DNA of 64,000 bases from Paenibacillus beijingensis (GCF_000961095.1 NZ_CP011058.1:2628501-2692500); one strand, 5' to 3'; positions 43,070 through 52,160 are shown, counted from the first letter of the stretch. Made by a program: numbers and translations. Notes: generated by a model not told the origin, from the letters alone.

Positions 43070-44649
43070 ATGCATAAATCAATAATCGGTACCAAAACGA
43101 TGGTGGTAAGCCCTCACTATCTTGCCTCCATGGCCGGCAGAACCATATTGCAAAAAGGGGGAAACGCTTTTGATGCGGCTGTTGCCGTAAGCGCTTGTTT
43201 AGCTGTCGTATATCCGCACATGACCGGTCTCGGCGGAGACTCCTTTTGGTTAATGTACAGCGCTTCCGATCGAGCCATACGCGCATATAACGGCAGCGGC
43301 CGATCCGGTTACGAGGTCCATTCCGGAATCTATGCCGGGGAGCCGGCCATACCGTTCCGCGGTGTCAAAAGCGCCATAACCGTGCCTGGCATGGTCGATA
43401 GCTGGCATACCATTTTGAAAGAATACGGTCTCTTATCTTTCGCTGAAGTGTTGGATCCGGCCATCTCCTATGCGATAAACGGGTTCCCCTTTACAAAAGA
43501 CCAGTATGAGAATACAGTCAAAAATATTGATGTTTTGTCTGAAATGCCGATCACATCGGATATTTACACCCCGAACCGTTCCATACCCCGCATCGGGGAG
43601 AGATTTGTGCAAACCGAATTGGCTCAAAGCTTGCGTTACATCGCATTAGCAGGAAGAGACGGATTCTATAAAGGCGAACTCGCCAGAACGATGGTTTCAT
43701 ATCTGAAGCAAAATGGCGGATTGCTGACATTGGATGATTTTGCAGATCCGAAGGGAACTGGGCGACTCCGATATCAACGACATACCGGGATTATACGGTG
43801 TATCAAGTTCCGCCAAATTCGCAAGGCTTCGTCGGCTTAATGGCATTAAATATGCTGGAAAATGTTCAACTGGATCAAATCCCTCACGGTTCTTATGAAT
43901 ACTACCATCTGCTCATCGAATCATTAAAGCGCAGCTTCCTCGATCGAAATCAAGTATTGACGGACCCGGAATTTTACGATATTCCACTCGAACGATTATT
44001 AAGCAAAGGTTACGCGGCACAACTGATGCAGCAAATCGATATGCAGCATGCCGCTTCGGTAAATGCGGATTCTATGGGCAGCGATACGGCGTATGCGGCA
44101 GTGGTCGATGAGGAAGGGAATGCCGTGTCGTTTATTCAAAGCTTGTACTTCGAGTTTGGATCGGCGGTAGTCGCCGGAGATACGGGCATATTGCTGCAGA
44201 ATCGCGGCTCATTTTTTTCGCTTGATCCTGGCCATGTTAATTTTCTTGAGCCTCATAAGAGGACATTTCATACCTTGATGCCTGCGCTTGCCTGCAAGGA
44301 TGGACGGCCTCGTATTCTGTACGGAACTCAAGGGGGAGAAGGACAGCCTCAGACGCAAACGGCGATTTTAACCCGAATGATTGACTATGGCATGGATCCT
44401 CAGCAGGCGATCAACGAACCGAGATGGCTGTGGGGGAGAACGTGGGGGACGAGCACATCGGATTTGAGAATCGAAAACCGGGTTGACTTACGGACGATTG
44501 AAAGGTTGAAAAAGGCGGGTCATGCGGTCCATGCGGTGGCTGACTTTGACGGAGTGATGGGGCACGCGCAGGCGATACGGATCGACGATCAAAACTTTTT
44601 GCGCGGAGGAGTCGATCCGAGAGGCGACGGCGCAGCAATTGGCTGGTAA
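43070..44649 (+). pseudogene. Gamma-glutamyltransferase family protein, frameshifted
   Basis: The restored protein is about 526 residues with no signal peptide. The N-terminal half ends in LTLDDFADPKG and then drifts; restoring one G in the AAGGG run near 43753-43757 gives KGNWATPISTTYRDYTVYQVPPNS, which joins the second frame and continues to 44649. The nucleophile Thr is in GSDTAYAAVVDEEGNAVS, and a Gly-rich loop follows in EFGSAVVAGDTG. Family enzymes hydrolyse gamma-glutamyl amides or transfer the glutamyl group. The lack of a signal peptide suggests a cytosolic role, such as removing glutamate from a glutamylated pathway intermediate. It is probably disrupted by one missing base. Confidence 0.88.
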
Positions 44650-44695
44650 TTCGATTAATATGATTCAAATCATCTAAATGAATCGGGGAATGGAT

Positions 44696-46018
44696 ATGGC
44701 GGGTAATGGAAAATTTGCTGATGATTTCTCTTTAACGAGAGTTCCGCAAGAAGCGCGTTTGCCCATGTGGGAAATTCTGCTGGTGCGCATTGGCGCACAG
44801 ACCGCTTTGTCTCAATTGATGCTCGGTGCTGCGCTTGGTTACGGGATGACTTTTTGGCAGGCCGTGGCAGCGACGATATTAGGAGGCGTGCTGTTAACCG
44901 TCATTAGTCTGTTTCTCGGGATCGCGGGGGCCAAGGAGGGGCTCTCTACAAGTCTCCTTGCCCGGTGGGGCGGTTTTGGTACCTATGGATCGTCCATCAT
45001 TAGCGCAGTCATCGCGATCGGACTGATTGGCTGGTTCGGCATCCAAAACGGGGTGTTCGCCAAAGCGTTGAATCAATCCGTAAACGGTGCATTAGGCTTG
45101 CCATTATCCGCTGTCATTACCGGGTTATTCGTTACGTTAATTGTCGTTTTCGGTTTTAAATGGTTAAGTTGGACGGCCAGAATTGCTGTTCCAGGCTTCC
45201 TGCTTGTCGTTTCATACGGATTTTACCATGTATTGCGGGAGAATTCGTTAACGGACCTGTTATCCTCTCCGGCGCCGGGGCCCGCCATTGCGTTGGGAAC
45301 GGCGACAACGATGGTAGCCGGCAGCTTTATGGTAGGGTCGATCATCACCCCGGATATGGGCCGATATTGCCGAAGCAACAAAGATATGTTCTGGATTATC
45401 GTAATCGGTACTTTTATTGGCGAATTAGGCGTTAATATCATTGGCATCCTATTGGCTCATGCGGCCAGAAGCTCCGATGTCCTGGATATTATGCTGAAAA
45501 CGACCGGCTGGCTGGGAGCTGCCATTGGCGTGCTCGCAACGGTGAAAATTAATGATTTTAACCTTTACTCCTCTTCGTTAAGCATCACCAACGTCATTGA
45601 TACCTTATTTAAAAAGAAGGTTAACCGGGGACTTGTCACGCTCATTATCGGATTAATCGGCACCGTTCTTTCCGCGATTGGTATTTTAGGAAAGTTTCAA
45701 GGTTTTCTTGTGTTTTTGGGTGTGTGGATTCCCCCGGTCGCCGGAATTATTTTGGTCGACTATTTCATTCTTAAAACAAGCAGAAATCTCCTCGATGCCA
45801 CTCGGCCGGAAGGGAAGCTTCCAGCTTCTGCAGCGCGGATAAATCCGATTGCATTAGTTGCATGGATCGTCGGTTTTTTGGTTGGTTATTTTGTGCAGTT
45901 CGGCATTCCTTCCATCACTTCGCTGCTTGTGAGCAGTGCCGTTTATTATGTCGGGATGCTTTTATTGAAAAGGCGGCATGTCGTGATCGTTACGGAAGCA
46001 AACCATGGGATCAAGTGA
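44696..46018 (+). CDS. NCS1 family permease (cytosine/purine/hydantoin type)
   Basis: A 440-residue membrane protein with about twelve transmembrane segments. ATG 44696 follows GGGGAATGG; ATG 44690 and 44678 are in-frame alternatives. Landmarks are LLVRIGAQTALSQLMLGAALGYGM and IGWFGIQNGVFAKA. NCS1 carriers import cytosine, purines, allantoin or hydantoins with H+ or Na+. Placing one after an ABC importer in the same operon suggests two related substrates or a pathway intermediate. A strong terminator follows, so this is the last gene of the operon. Confidence 0.9.
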   Translation: MAGNGKFADDFSLTRVPQEARLPMWEILLVRIGAQTALSQLMLGAALGYGMTFWQAVAATILGGVLLTVISLFLGIAGAKEGLSTSLLARWGGFGTYGSSIISAVIAIGLIGWFGIQNGVFAKALNQSVNGALGLPLSAVITGLFVTLIVVFGFKWLSWTARIAVPGFLLVVSYGFYHVLRENSLTDLLSSPAPGPAIALGTATTMVAGSFMVGSIITPDMGRYCRSNKDMFWIIVIGTFIGELGVNIIGILLAHAARSSDVLDIMLKTTGWLGAAIGVLATVKINDFNLYSSSLSITNVIDTLFKKKVNRGLVTLIIGLIGTVLSAIGILGKFQGFLVFLGVWIPPVAGIILVDYFILKTSRNLLDATRPEGKLPASAARINPIALVAWIVGFLVGYFVQFGIPSITSLLVSSAVYYVGMLLLKRRHVVIVTEANHGIK

Positions 46019-46037
46019 GGGCGAGGAAGTAATGCGA

Positions 46038-46077
46038 GAAAAGGCTACGATGATAATCTCATCGCAGCCTTTTTTTT
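46038..46077. terminator. Bidirectional Rho-independent terminator
   Basis: AAGGCTACGATG and CATCGCAGCCTT form a stem with one mismatch, followed by an eight-T run. It separates the NCS1 permease from the convergent CobW gene. Confidence 0.92.
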
Positions 46078-46080
46078 CGT

Positions 46081-47118
46081 TTATCCTGAATGGACGATAC
46101 AGCTTGTAAACTGCTCCTGAAGCCATTTCTTATCCAGATTTTTGCCGATAATAACGAGCTCGGTGCGAATAGACTCTTCCGGTTTCCATTCCCGATCCGC
46201 TATCGACTGAAAAAAAGAATGGACCCCTTGGATGACGACTCTTTTCGGCTCATTGTTAATATTCAGGATGCCTTTATAGCGAAACGTATCCTCTCCATGG
46301 ACGGAAAGCCAGGCAGCAAGACATTGTTCAAGCTTCCGCTTATCCAAAGGGCGTTGTTCCTTAAAAACAAACGATCGAATATGCGGCTCATGTTCATGGT
46401 CCGATGCAACGGCTGTCTCTTTCATCGTCGTATTTTTATTCAACTGGAATGCGTTCAAGTTCAAAATGTTATCAACGGCAATGATCGATTGCCTTGTATG
46501 GAATATCAAGGCCATGGGGTTGATACGCTTCAGGCGATTCTCGAGATGCGGAATCATTTCCGCTTCGATAAGATCGGTTTTATTGAGCAAAATCACGTCT
46601 GCATAAGCAATCTGCTTGTGCACTTCAACTGTTTTATCCAAATGAAGACCGACATGGAACGCATCGACAAGTGTAACGACCCCATCGAGCCGATAATGTA
46701 CGGCCACTTTTTCGTTTGTCATAAACGTTTGAACGATAGGGGCAGGATCGGCTAGCCCGGAAGATTCCAGAAGGATGTAATCGAAGTCAAGCTTGCCCCC
46801 GTTGCCGTCGTTTTTCGAGCGGTATAATTCAGCAAGGACGTCTATTAAATCTTCGCGTACGATATCGCCGTTGTTTGAATGACTTCTAAGCGTGCAGCAG
46901 ATGCAGCCGTTGTTCATTTCCACGACTTTTTCCGCAGATTGGACAATCAGCCGAGTATCAATTCCGACCTCACCGAATTCGTTAACGATAACGGCTATTT
47001 TTTTTCCGTGGTCAGCAGTTAGAATATGGTTCAGCAAGGTGGTTTTACCCGCGCCCAAAAATCCGGTAAGGATGGTAACGGGGATTCGATTATCAATTCG
47101 GGCTCGTACGGTCATCAT
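46081..47118 (-). CDS. CobW/P47K-family GTPase metallochaperone
   Basis: A 345-residue GTPase from ATG 47118 with AAGGAGTG upstream. Walker A is GFLGAGKTTLLN, the metal motif is NGCICC (a CxCC site), switch 2 is LESSGLADPAP and the base motif is LLNKTDL. A C-terminal CobW domain includes EHEPHIRSFVFKEQRP. G3E family members deliver metal ions (Zn, Co, Fe) to enzymes. It is divergent from the Lrp gene and next to metal-using pathway enzymes (cyclase and FAH), so it may metallate them. Confidence 0.92.
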   Translation of the reverse strand: MMTVRARIDNRIPVTILTGFLGAGKTTLLNHILTADHGKKIAVIVNEFGEVGIDTRLIVQSAEKVVEMNNGCICCTLRSHSNNGDIVREDLIDVLAELYRSKNDGNGGKLDFDYILLESSGLADPAPIVQTFMTNEKVAVHYRLDGVVTLVDAFHVGLHLDKTVEVHKQIAYADVILLNKTDLIEAEMIPHLENRLKRINPMALIFHTRQSIIAVDNILNLNAFQLNKNTTMKETAVASDHEHEPHIRSFVFKEQRPLDKRKLEQCLAAWLSVHGEDTFRYKGILNINNEPKRVVIQGVHSFFQSIADREWKPEESIRTELVIIGKNLDKKWLQEQFTSCIVHSG

Positions 47119-47173
47119 GCGCACACTCCTTCTTTATTTTACGATGTAGCATTATTTGAATAATTGGGGTAAA

Positions 47174-47230
47174 ATTGTTTAAGCAACGGCCTATTTATTA
47201 AACAATCGATAGAAATATGATTTACAATGG
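47174..47230. promoter_or_regulatory. Lrp-type operator between cobW and the Lrp gene
   Basis: ATTGTTTAA (47174-47182) and TTAAACAAT (47198-47206) form a perfect 9-base inverted repeat with a 15-base centre. TTTACAATGG (47221-47230) is a copy of the motif seen at 34867 and 47764-47868 and lies directly before the Lrp ribosome site. These are likely autoregulatory sites. Confidence 0.6.
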
Positions 47231-47245
47231 AAAGGGACATGAGCC

Positions 47246-47701
47246 ATGGAATTCGAAAAACTCGATTCAATCGATAGAACCATTTTGGAACATCTGACCG
47301 AGAATGGCCGGATCAGTTATGCAGAGCTGGGGCGAATTGTCGATTTGACCAGAGCGGCAGTCCGTGACCGGATCAATTCACTCGTGGAACAGGGCATCAT
47401 CGATAAATTTACGATTATTGTCAATCCGCGGAAAGCCGGCAAAACGCTTTCGCTTTTTTTCGATATCGAGGTGGAATGGAACAAATTGTTGTCCGTTGCG
47501 GATAAGGTAACTCAAATCGAAAATATAACCAATGTCTATCAAATGAGCGGCAAACCGAGCTTGCACGTGCACGCGTTAGTCGATGACCAGGAACAAATTG
47601 AAGCGTTATTAAGAGATTTGAGAGTTATTGACGGAATCACCTCCATAAAATCGGATATTTTGCTGACGCGGTTTAAAGAAAGAGGTTCATTTCTCGTTTG
47701 A
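47246..47701 (+). CDS. Lrp/AsnC family transcriptional regulator
   Basis: A 151-residue regulator. The helix-turn-helix reads LDSIDRTILEHLTENGRISYAELGRIVDLTRAAVRDRINSL, and the C-terminal RAM ligand domain follows (KTLSLFFDIEVEW to ITSIKSDILLTRF). Lrp proteins form octamers that bind several sites at once and respond to amino acids. It is divergent from cobW and stands at the end of the RidA/cyclase operon. Repeated copies of one motif around the cluster suggest it controls the whole region. Terminator at 47726. Confidence 0.93.
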   Translation: MEFEKLDSIDRTILEHLTENGRISYAELGRIVDLTRAAVRDRINSLVEQGIIDKFTIIVNPRKAGKTLSLFFDIEVEWNKLLSVADKVTQIENITNVYQMSGKPSLHVHALVDDQEQIEALLRDLRVIDGITSIKSDILLTRFKERGSFLV

Positions 47702-47725
47702 AATATCGCGGCATTTCCTGGTTGC

Positions 47726-47751
47726 AAGAGCCCTTATAGGCTCTTTTTTTG
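47726..47751 (+). terminator. Rho-independent terminator of the Lrp gene
   Basis: AAGAGCC and GGCTCTT pair around a six-base loop, followed by a T run. Confidence 0.88.
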
Positions 47752-47763
47752 TTTGTAATGATA

Positions 47764-47868
47764 ATTACAATGTATCATATTTTTTATTACATTGTAAAGT
47801 ATTTAATATTAATATAATTACAATGTATATAATATCGAGTAAATTATGATTTTTTATTTACAATGTAT
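47764..47868. promoter_or_regulatory. Cluster of four TTACAATGTA motifs
   Basis: ATTACAATGTAT occurs at 47764 and 47817, TTTACAATGTAT at 47857, and the inverted TTACATTGTAA at 47787-47797. Spacing between centres is about 22, 31 and 40 bases. The stretch is extremely AT-rich. It looks like a multi-site array for an octameric Lrp protein. No intact regulated gene follows: the next 290 bases contain only a short open stretch. Confidence 0.65.
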
Positions 47869-48162
47869 ATCTAATGTTGCGTCTGAACCAAACAACGAAA
47901 AAGACGGAGGGGCAATGCAGCGGCTTCGATGCGCGTACGGTTGACGTTGTCGTGAAGGGAGAGCAGAAGCTATGCATCTTTGAATGGCCCGGGTAGACAT
48001 TTCCTCATGCGGCGGAACGATGGATGCGTTCCGACCTCGGTCGGGGAAAATATACGGCGCAGGTCCAACGCAGGGTGCACGATGAGATGTTATACTCTTA
48101 CTAAATTAACGATCCAGAGGAAAAAAGAGGAAGATAAGGGTCATCAAATTCGGGAGGTCATG
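47869..48162. other. Noncoding or decayed stretch after the Lrp motif array
   Basis: No complete gene is visible. In one frame, from about 47880 to a stop near 47995, a peptide segment reads GFDARTVDVVVKGEQKLCIF and EWPG; it looks protein-like but I recognise no family. It may be the relic of a gene once controlled by the upstream motif array. The rest up to the DUF4097 start shows no coding signal. Confidence 0.4.
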
Positions 48163-49134
48163 ATGAACAAACGTGCGGGTATCTTGCTGATTGCGGTAGG
48201 GGTCATCCTGCTGGTGCTAACTTTTACGAGCAAAGGAGGATATGCAAATTCGTGGTTCAGCTTCGGTACGGAAGCGATTGATTTGGAACAAACGGTGGAA
48301 CCGGCAGGCATCGCCAAGCTGAACGTCAGCACCAACAGCACAGATGTCGAGCTCGTACGCGGCAGCGGCAGCGCCGATCAGATTCAAGTTCGGCTGGAAG
48401 GGAAAGTGCGCTCTGGCGCCGCCGATCAGACGAAACTCGTCGTGGAACCGAAAGGCGAGACGTTATCGGTCGGGGTGGAAAGACCGCGCGGGTATAATTG
48501 GGGCTTCTATGTTCCGGAGGTAACGCTCGTCGTTGAGCTGCCGGAAAAGCAGTGGGATACGGTCAAGATTTATACGGGCAGCGGCGATCTTACGGCCGAT
48601 GAGCTGAGCGGCAACTCGGTAACCGCAGAGGTACGGAGCGGCGATATCGATTTAACGAATATCAAAGCCGCCGATCTTAACGTTTCGGCGAGCAGCGGCG
48701 ATGTAACGGTCACCGGGCTGACGGCCGACGAAGCGAGTCTCGAAGCCAAATCCGGCGACATTACCGCGCAGCGGTATTCCGCCGGCAGGCTTGCCGTTCA
48801 TGCGAGCAGCGGCGACATTAAACTGAAGGATGGAGAAGCGGCTCTAGTTGGAGAAACGAGTTCCGGCGATATTGACATCGACGCGGCCGGGTTGCTGCAC
48901 AATACCGATCTGAACGCACGCAGCGGCGATGTAACGGTGAAGCTGTCCAGCCCGCCGCAGTCGTTGGCGGTCGATTTCGAGAGCAGCTCGGGGGAAGGCC
49001 GGATTCAATGGGACGGCATGAAGTACGAAGAAAAGAACGACGAGGAGAACCGGATCAAAGGCTCGTTCGGCGCGGGTGACGTCAAGCTTACCGTCCGCAT
49101 CAACTCCGGCGATTTTGATTTGCAAGAAGGCTAA
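48163..49134 (+). CDS. DUF4097 beta-helix repeat protein, membrane-anchored
   Basis: A 323-residue protein from ATG 48163 (GGGAGG 5 bases upstream; ATG 48160 is too close). One N-terminal transmembrane segment (ILLIAVGVILLVLTF) anchors an extracytoplasmic right-handed beta domain with about nine SGD repeats, such as GSGDL, RSGDIDL, SSGDVTV, KSGDIT and SSGDIKL. DUF4097 proteins are often linked to sporulation or envelope stress operons but have no set function. It is alone here, with its own terminator. Confidence 0.88.
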   Translation: MNKRAGILLIAVGVILLVLTFTSKGGYANSWFSFGTEAIDLEQTVEPAGIAKLNVSTNSTDVELVRGSGSADQIQVRLEGKVRSGAADQTKLVVEPKGETLSVGVERPRGYNWGFYVPEVTLVVELPEKQWDTVKIYTGSGDLTADELSGNSVTAEVRSGDIDLTNIKAADLNVSASSGDVTVTGLTADEASLEAKSGDITAQRYSAGRLAVHASSGDIKLKDGEAALVGETSSGDIDIDAAGLLHNTDLNARSGDVTVKLSSPPQSLAVDFESSSGEGRIQWDGMKYEEKNDEENRIKGSFGAGDVKLTVRINSGDFDLQEG

Positions 49135-49150
49135 GTGATCATAAGCTGGT

Positions 49151-49187
49151 CCGTGATTCGTGGTTAGACCTGAATCACGGTTTTTTT
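49151..49187 (+). terminator. Rho-independent terminator
   Basis: CCGTGATTC and GAATCACGG pair perfectly and are followed by seven T, after the DUF4097 gene. Confidence 0.93.
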
Positions 49188-49296
49188 CATTGTTATGCGA
49201 ATCTAAGTGGATCTAGCGCATGGCTGGCAGCGATGGGGCCGGAGGTTCAGCCGTCGCACCTCATGCGGGGAACTTCGCCACGCGACGTTCGAGAGC

Positions 49297-49480
49297 TAAC
49301 GGCTTGCACGGCCGTTATTATGCTCAAAATGCCCTTTGCAAAATGTAGCGGTTGTGAGAGACCTTATTTGATGGTTTTCGGCCAAATAGGACTATTATTG
49401 CAACCAATAGCTGCGCTCATCTCCGTTAGAACATCAAAACGGTCATTTTCATCAAATTAGCAGCTGTGGCAGCCGTTAGG
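49297..49480. repeat. Array of four degenerate hairpin units
   Basis: Units like TAACGGCT...(G)GCCGTTA start near 49297, 49346, 49406 and 49457, spaced 49-60 bases. The first and last pair best (TAACGGC/GCCGTTA type); the middle two are decayed. The whole 49188-49740 interval shows no gene. It resembles a short noncoding palindromic repeat cluster rather than a CRISPR array, because the spacers and units are not of constant length. Confidence 0.55.
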
Positions 49481-49795
49481 AAATAACCCGGCATCCATCG
49501 ACTCCCTATCCGGAACGAATCGAACCGGGCAGAGTCGAACGGAGTCTAAACGTGTGGCATCTCGCTGATTTCCGCTTTACGTCGAAATAAATGGGGAGGA
49601 TGTGAGCTTGGAGAAGCAGGAGACATGGAAACAGCGTGGTGTTGTGAAGCGAGAATTAAAAGATCACGTTCATTTGCTTGTTGATAAGGAAATTTGATCG
49701 GCGGATATGCGGCTTTTCCGTTTTTCGTTGGCAAGTTGTGGGTACATGGGAAGGGTGACGACCAAATGAAATTCATGCCGGAGGAGATGAAAAGT

Positions 49796-50695
49796 ATGGA
49801 GGGTGCTGCTCGCGAACAAACGGAACAAATTGCAAGCCGTCTGTCGAAACGTAAGGTCCGGCTGCCGGACGGAACGTCTTTGCCTTGTATCGGGCAAGGA
49901 ACTTGGCAGATGGGGGATGATCCGTCCGCGCGTAAAGAGGAAATCAGGGCACTGAGATTCGGTGTGGAACTTGGCATGAAGGTCATTGACACCGCCGAGA
50001 TGTACGGGGACGGAAGAGCGGAAACGCTGGTCGGAGAAGCGATTCGGGGCGTAAGAGACGAGGTGTTTCTCGTATCGAAGGTGCTTCCCCACAATGCGGG
50101 GGGCAGCCGCCTCGCCCGCAGCTGCGAGCAAAGCTTGAAGCGGCTCGGCACCGATGTCGTTGATCTCTATCTGCTGCATTGGCGCGGCAGCGTGCCTCTG
50201 AGCGATACGGTAGAGGGGATGGAGAAATTGGTGCAGGCGGGCAAAATTCGCCGCTGGGGTGTATCGAACCTGGATACCGACGATATGGAGGAGCTGTTCA
50301 AGCTGGCCAAAGGAACCCACTGCGCCACCAACCAGGTACTGTACCATCTCGGCTCACGCGGCATCGAATTCGATCTGCTGCCCTGGATGCGGGAGCGCAG
50401 CATGCCGGTTATGGCCTACTGCCCACTGGCACAGGCCGGTTCACTGCGCCGCGGAATGACCGATCATCCGGTCGTGAAGGAAATTGCCGCGGACCATAAC
50501 GCCTCTGCGCTGCAGCTGCTGCTGGCATGGTGCGTCCGCGGCGGGAATGTGCTCGCCATCCCGAAAGCGTCGACAACAGATCATGTGCTGGACAACGCCA
50601 AGGCGGGCATGATCGAGCTGTCGCCGGAGGAGCTGGCGCGATTGAATGACATTTTTCCGGCACCGACGGAGCAGGTGCCACTGGACATCGTGTAG
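49796..50695 (+). CDS. Aldo/keto reductase
   Basis: A 299-residue TIM-barrel oxidoreductase. The start at 49796 follows GGAGGAG by about 9 bases; ATGs at 49766, 49775 and 49787 are alternatives. The catalytic tetrad is visible: Asp and Tyr in VIDTAEMYGDG, Lys in FLVSKVLP and His in LYLLHWRG. GVSNLD and IPKAST near the end match the NADPH-binding part. It reduces aldehydes or ketones; the substrate is unknown. It is transcribed alone. Confidence 0.9.
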   Translation: MEGAAREQTEQIASRLSKRKVRLPDGTSLPCIGQGTWQMGDDPSARKEEIRALRFGVELGMKVIDTAEMYGDGRAETLVGEAIRGVRDEVFLVSKVLPHNAGGSRLARSCEQSLKRLGTDVVDLYLLHWRGSVPLSDTVEGMEKLVQAGKIRRWGVSNLDTDDMEELFKLAKGTHCATNQVLYHLGSRGIEFDLLPWMRERSMPVMAYCPLAQAGSLRRGMTDHPVVKEIAADHNASALQLLLAWCVRGGNVLAIPKASTTDHVLDNAKAGMIELSPEELARLNDIFPAPTEQVPLDIV

Positions 50696-50982
50696 CGGTT
50701 GTTGAGACGAGTTACCAGACCTAGTTCAGCCGGATTTTATGGCTCCCCGACGAAGAAGGAGACGAAGGACGGCTGATGCACGATGACCGCCGTTCTGACG
50801 CTCGGCGTCTCAAGGAAAGAAGGATCGGCGGAAAGCGCAGCGGCAGATCGTATCCCGTATAAACGCAGCCGAAGCGGCTTAGCGCTTCAGCGGATAAGAC
50901 CGTTTTCCGCACGGAGATTGGGCCGGAAGGGAAACGGTCTTTGTGTTGTGGGCAGGTCCGAGTACTGGTTTTTTCATCATCT

Positions 50983-51853
50983 TCAACGGCCCTGCAAAGC
51001 CTTCGTTTTTTTCCATTCTTCATGCAATTGCCAAACACGCTTCCATAACAGCTCCCGCTCCAGTATGCTATAATTCAGCAGCTTCTCATGGAACACGTCT
51101 CCTAATACTTCTAGCCACTGTGACTTGGTGTATAATTCGATTTTCTTTACACCGTCATGGTCCCGTTGACTCCAAATACAGCCTCTTAGCTCGTTGCTTC
51201 CCGCAGCGTGCCTGTGGCGAACGAGAAACAGATTGATCCAAGGTGATTCCGAAGACAAACTGTAAAATGAATGATTCGGTTTAAACACTTCCAGGTCATG
51301 TACTGGCTCGAAGTCATAATCCGCACCAGCGGAAGATCCTAACGGATCATGCTCAAGCCTCCAGCCCTTTGGTTCAACCTCGGACGGAGCAACCTTATAC
51401 AGGAAAGGTCCTTGCCGATAAGAGCCAATTACAAGCGGAAGCGGCTCATACGGCATATCCCCAATACCCACGTCAACAATCAATCGTTCCTCTTCCTGCT
51501 GTTCATTCGTCAATGTGACGGACAACCCGAGATGAAAAGAGTTAATTCGCGGCTCTTGACCAAGCGGCTGGACGCCGGCTCTGTGCCAAGAAACCTGATA
51601 GCCAAGCGATCGAAGAAGCTCTCCGAAAGCCGTTCAGGTGAAAACAATATCCGCTTCTCCCGTTAATCATAAGCTGAATGGAGGAGTGCAGATCAATAGG
51701 TGCCGGATTGCCCGCCACGATATCGACCGTTTGCCACGGAATGAATTCGACATGCGCTTTATGCAGTTCGAAAAGAAAGGATAGAGTAGGCGGTTGTATA
51801 TCCGTGAATCCAAGACGATTTAAATAGCCTTTCATTTCGGCGTTTGTCATCAT
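50983..51853 (-). pseudogene. Arylamine N-acetyltransferase, frameshifted
   Basis: From ATG 51853 with AAAGGAGGTAC upstream, the frame gives TLSFLFELHKAHVEFIPWQTVDI and the active-site GRSGYCFHLNG (catalytic Cys), then breaks near 51630. The other frame continues with AFGELLRSLGYQVSWHRAGV, SFHLGLSV (His) and IVDVGIGD (Asp) and ends at 50983. An extra GC pair in AACGGCTTTC (a two-base deletion) would restore the gene. All three catalytic residues are retained, so the lesion is recent. The enzyme acetylates arylamines using acetyl-CoA. Confidence 0.85.
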
Positions 51854-52064
51854 ATGAAAGTACCTCCTTTGTTATTTAGTGTCTGCAATTATGGCCCTCG
51901 CACTTAAGTTAGCTAATATCTATTTGTTGTTTATAGATTATCGCGGAATGATTTTGTCAGCCATAGAAATATTTCGAACTGTACCGATACAAACGGCCCT
52001 GTCGCAGATGCTGCGAACAGAGGGGCAGGCACAATGCTGCCGGATCACTTGCCGTTCAAAACGA

Positions 52065-52119
52065 TTGACAGTCCATGTGAGATGCATATATAATGTCTAT
52101 AAGATAATAATTATTATAA
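52065..52119 (+). promoter_or_regulatory. Catalase promoter with PerR-like box
   Basis: TTGACA (52065-52070) and TATAAT (52089-52094) are consensus elements with an 18-base spacer. TAATAATTATTATAA (52105-52119) matches the Bacillus PerR box consensus TTATAATNATTATAA with one mismatch and sits just after the -10 element, as expected for repression. The PerR gene follows the catalase. Confidence 0.82.
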
Positions 52120-52160
52120 ACAAGTACTAATTTTAAAATTTACTCCAAGAGGTGACCCGG

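Noticed and set aside
49297..49480. CRISPR array
   Set aside because: Units are few, degenerate, themselves palindromic and unevenly spaced; no cas genes are present.
49546..50347. Antisense open frames over the aldo/keto reductase
   Set aside because: No ribosome site or family pattern, and the plus-strand frame has a full catalytic tetrad.
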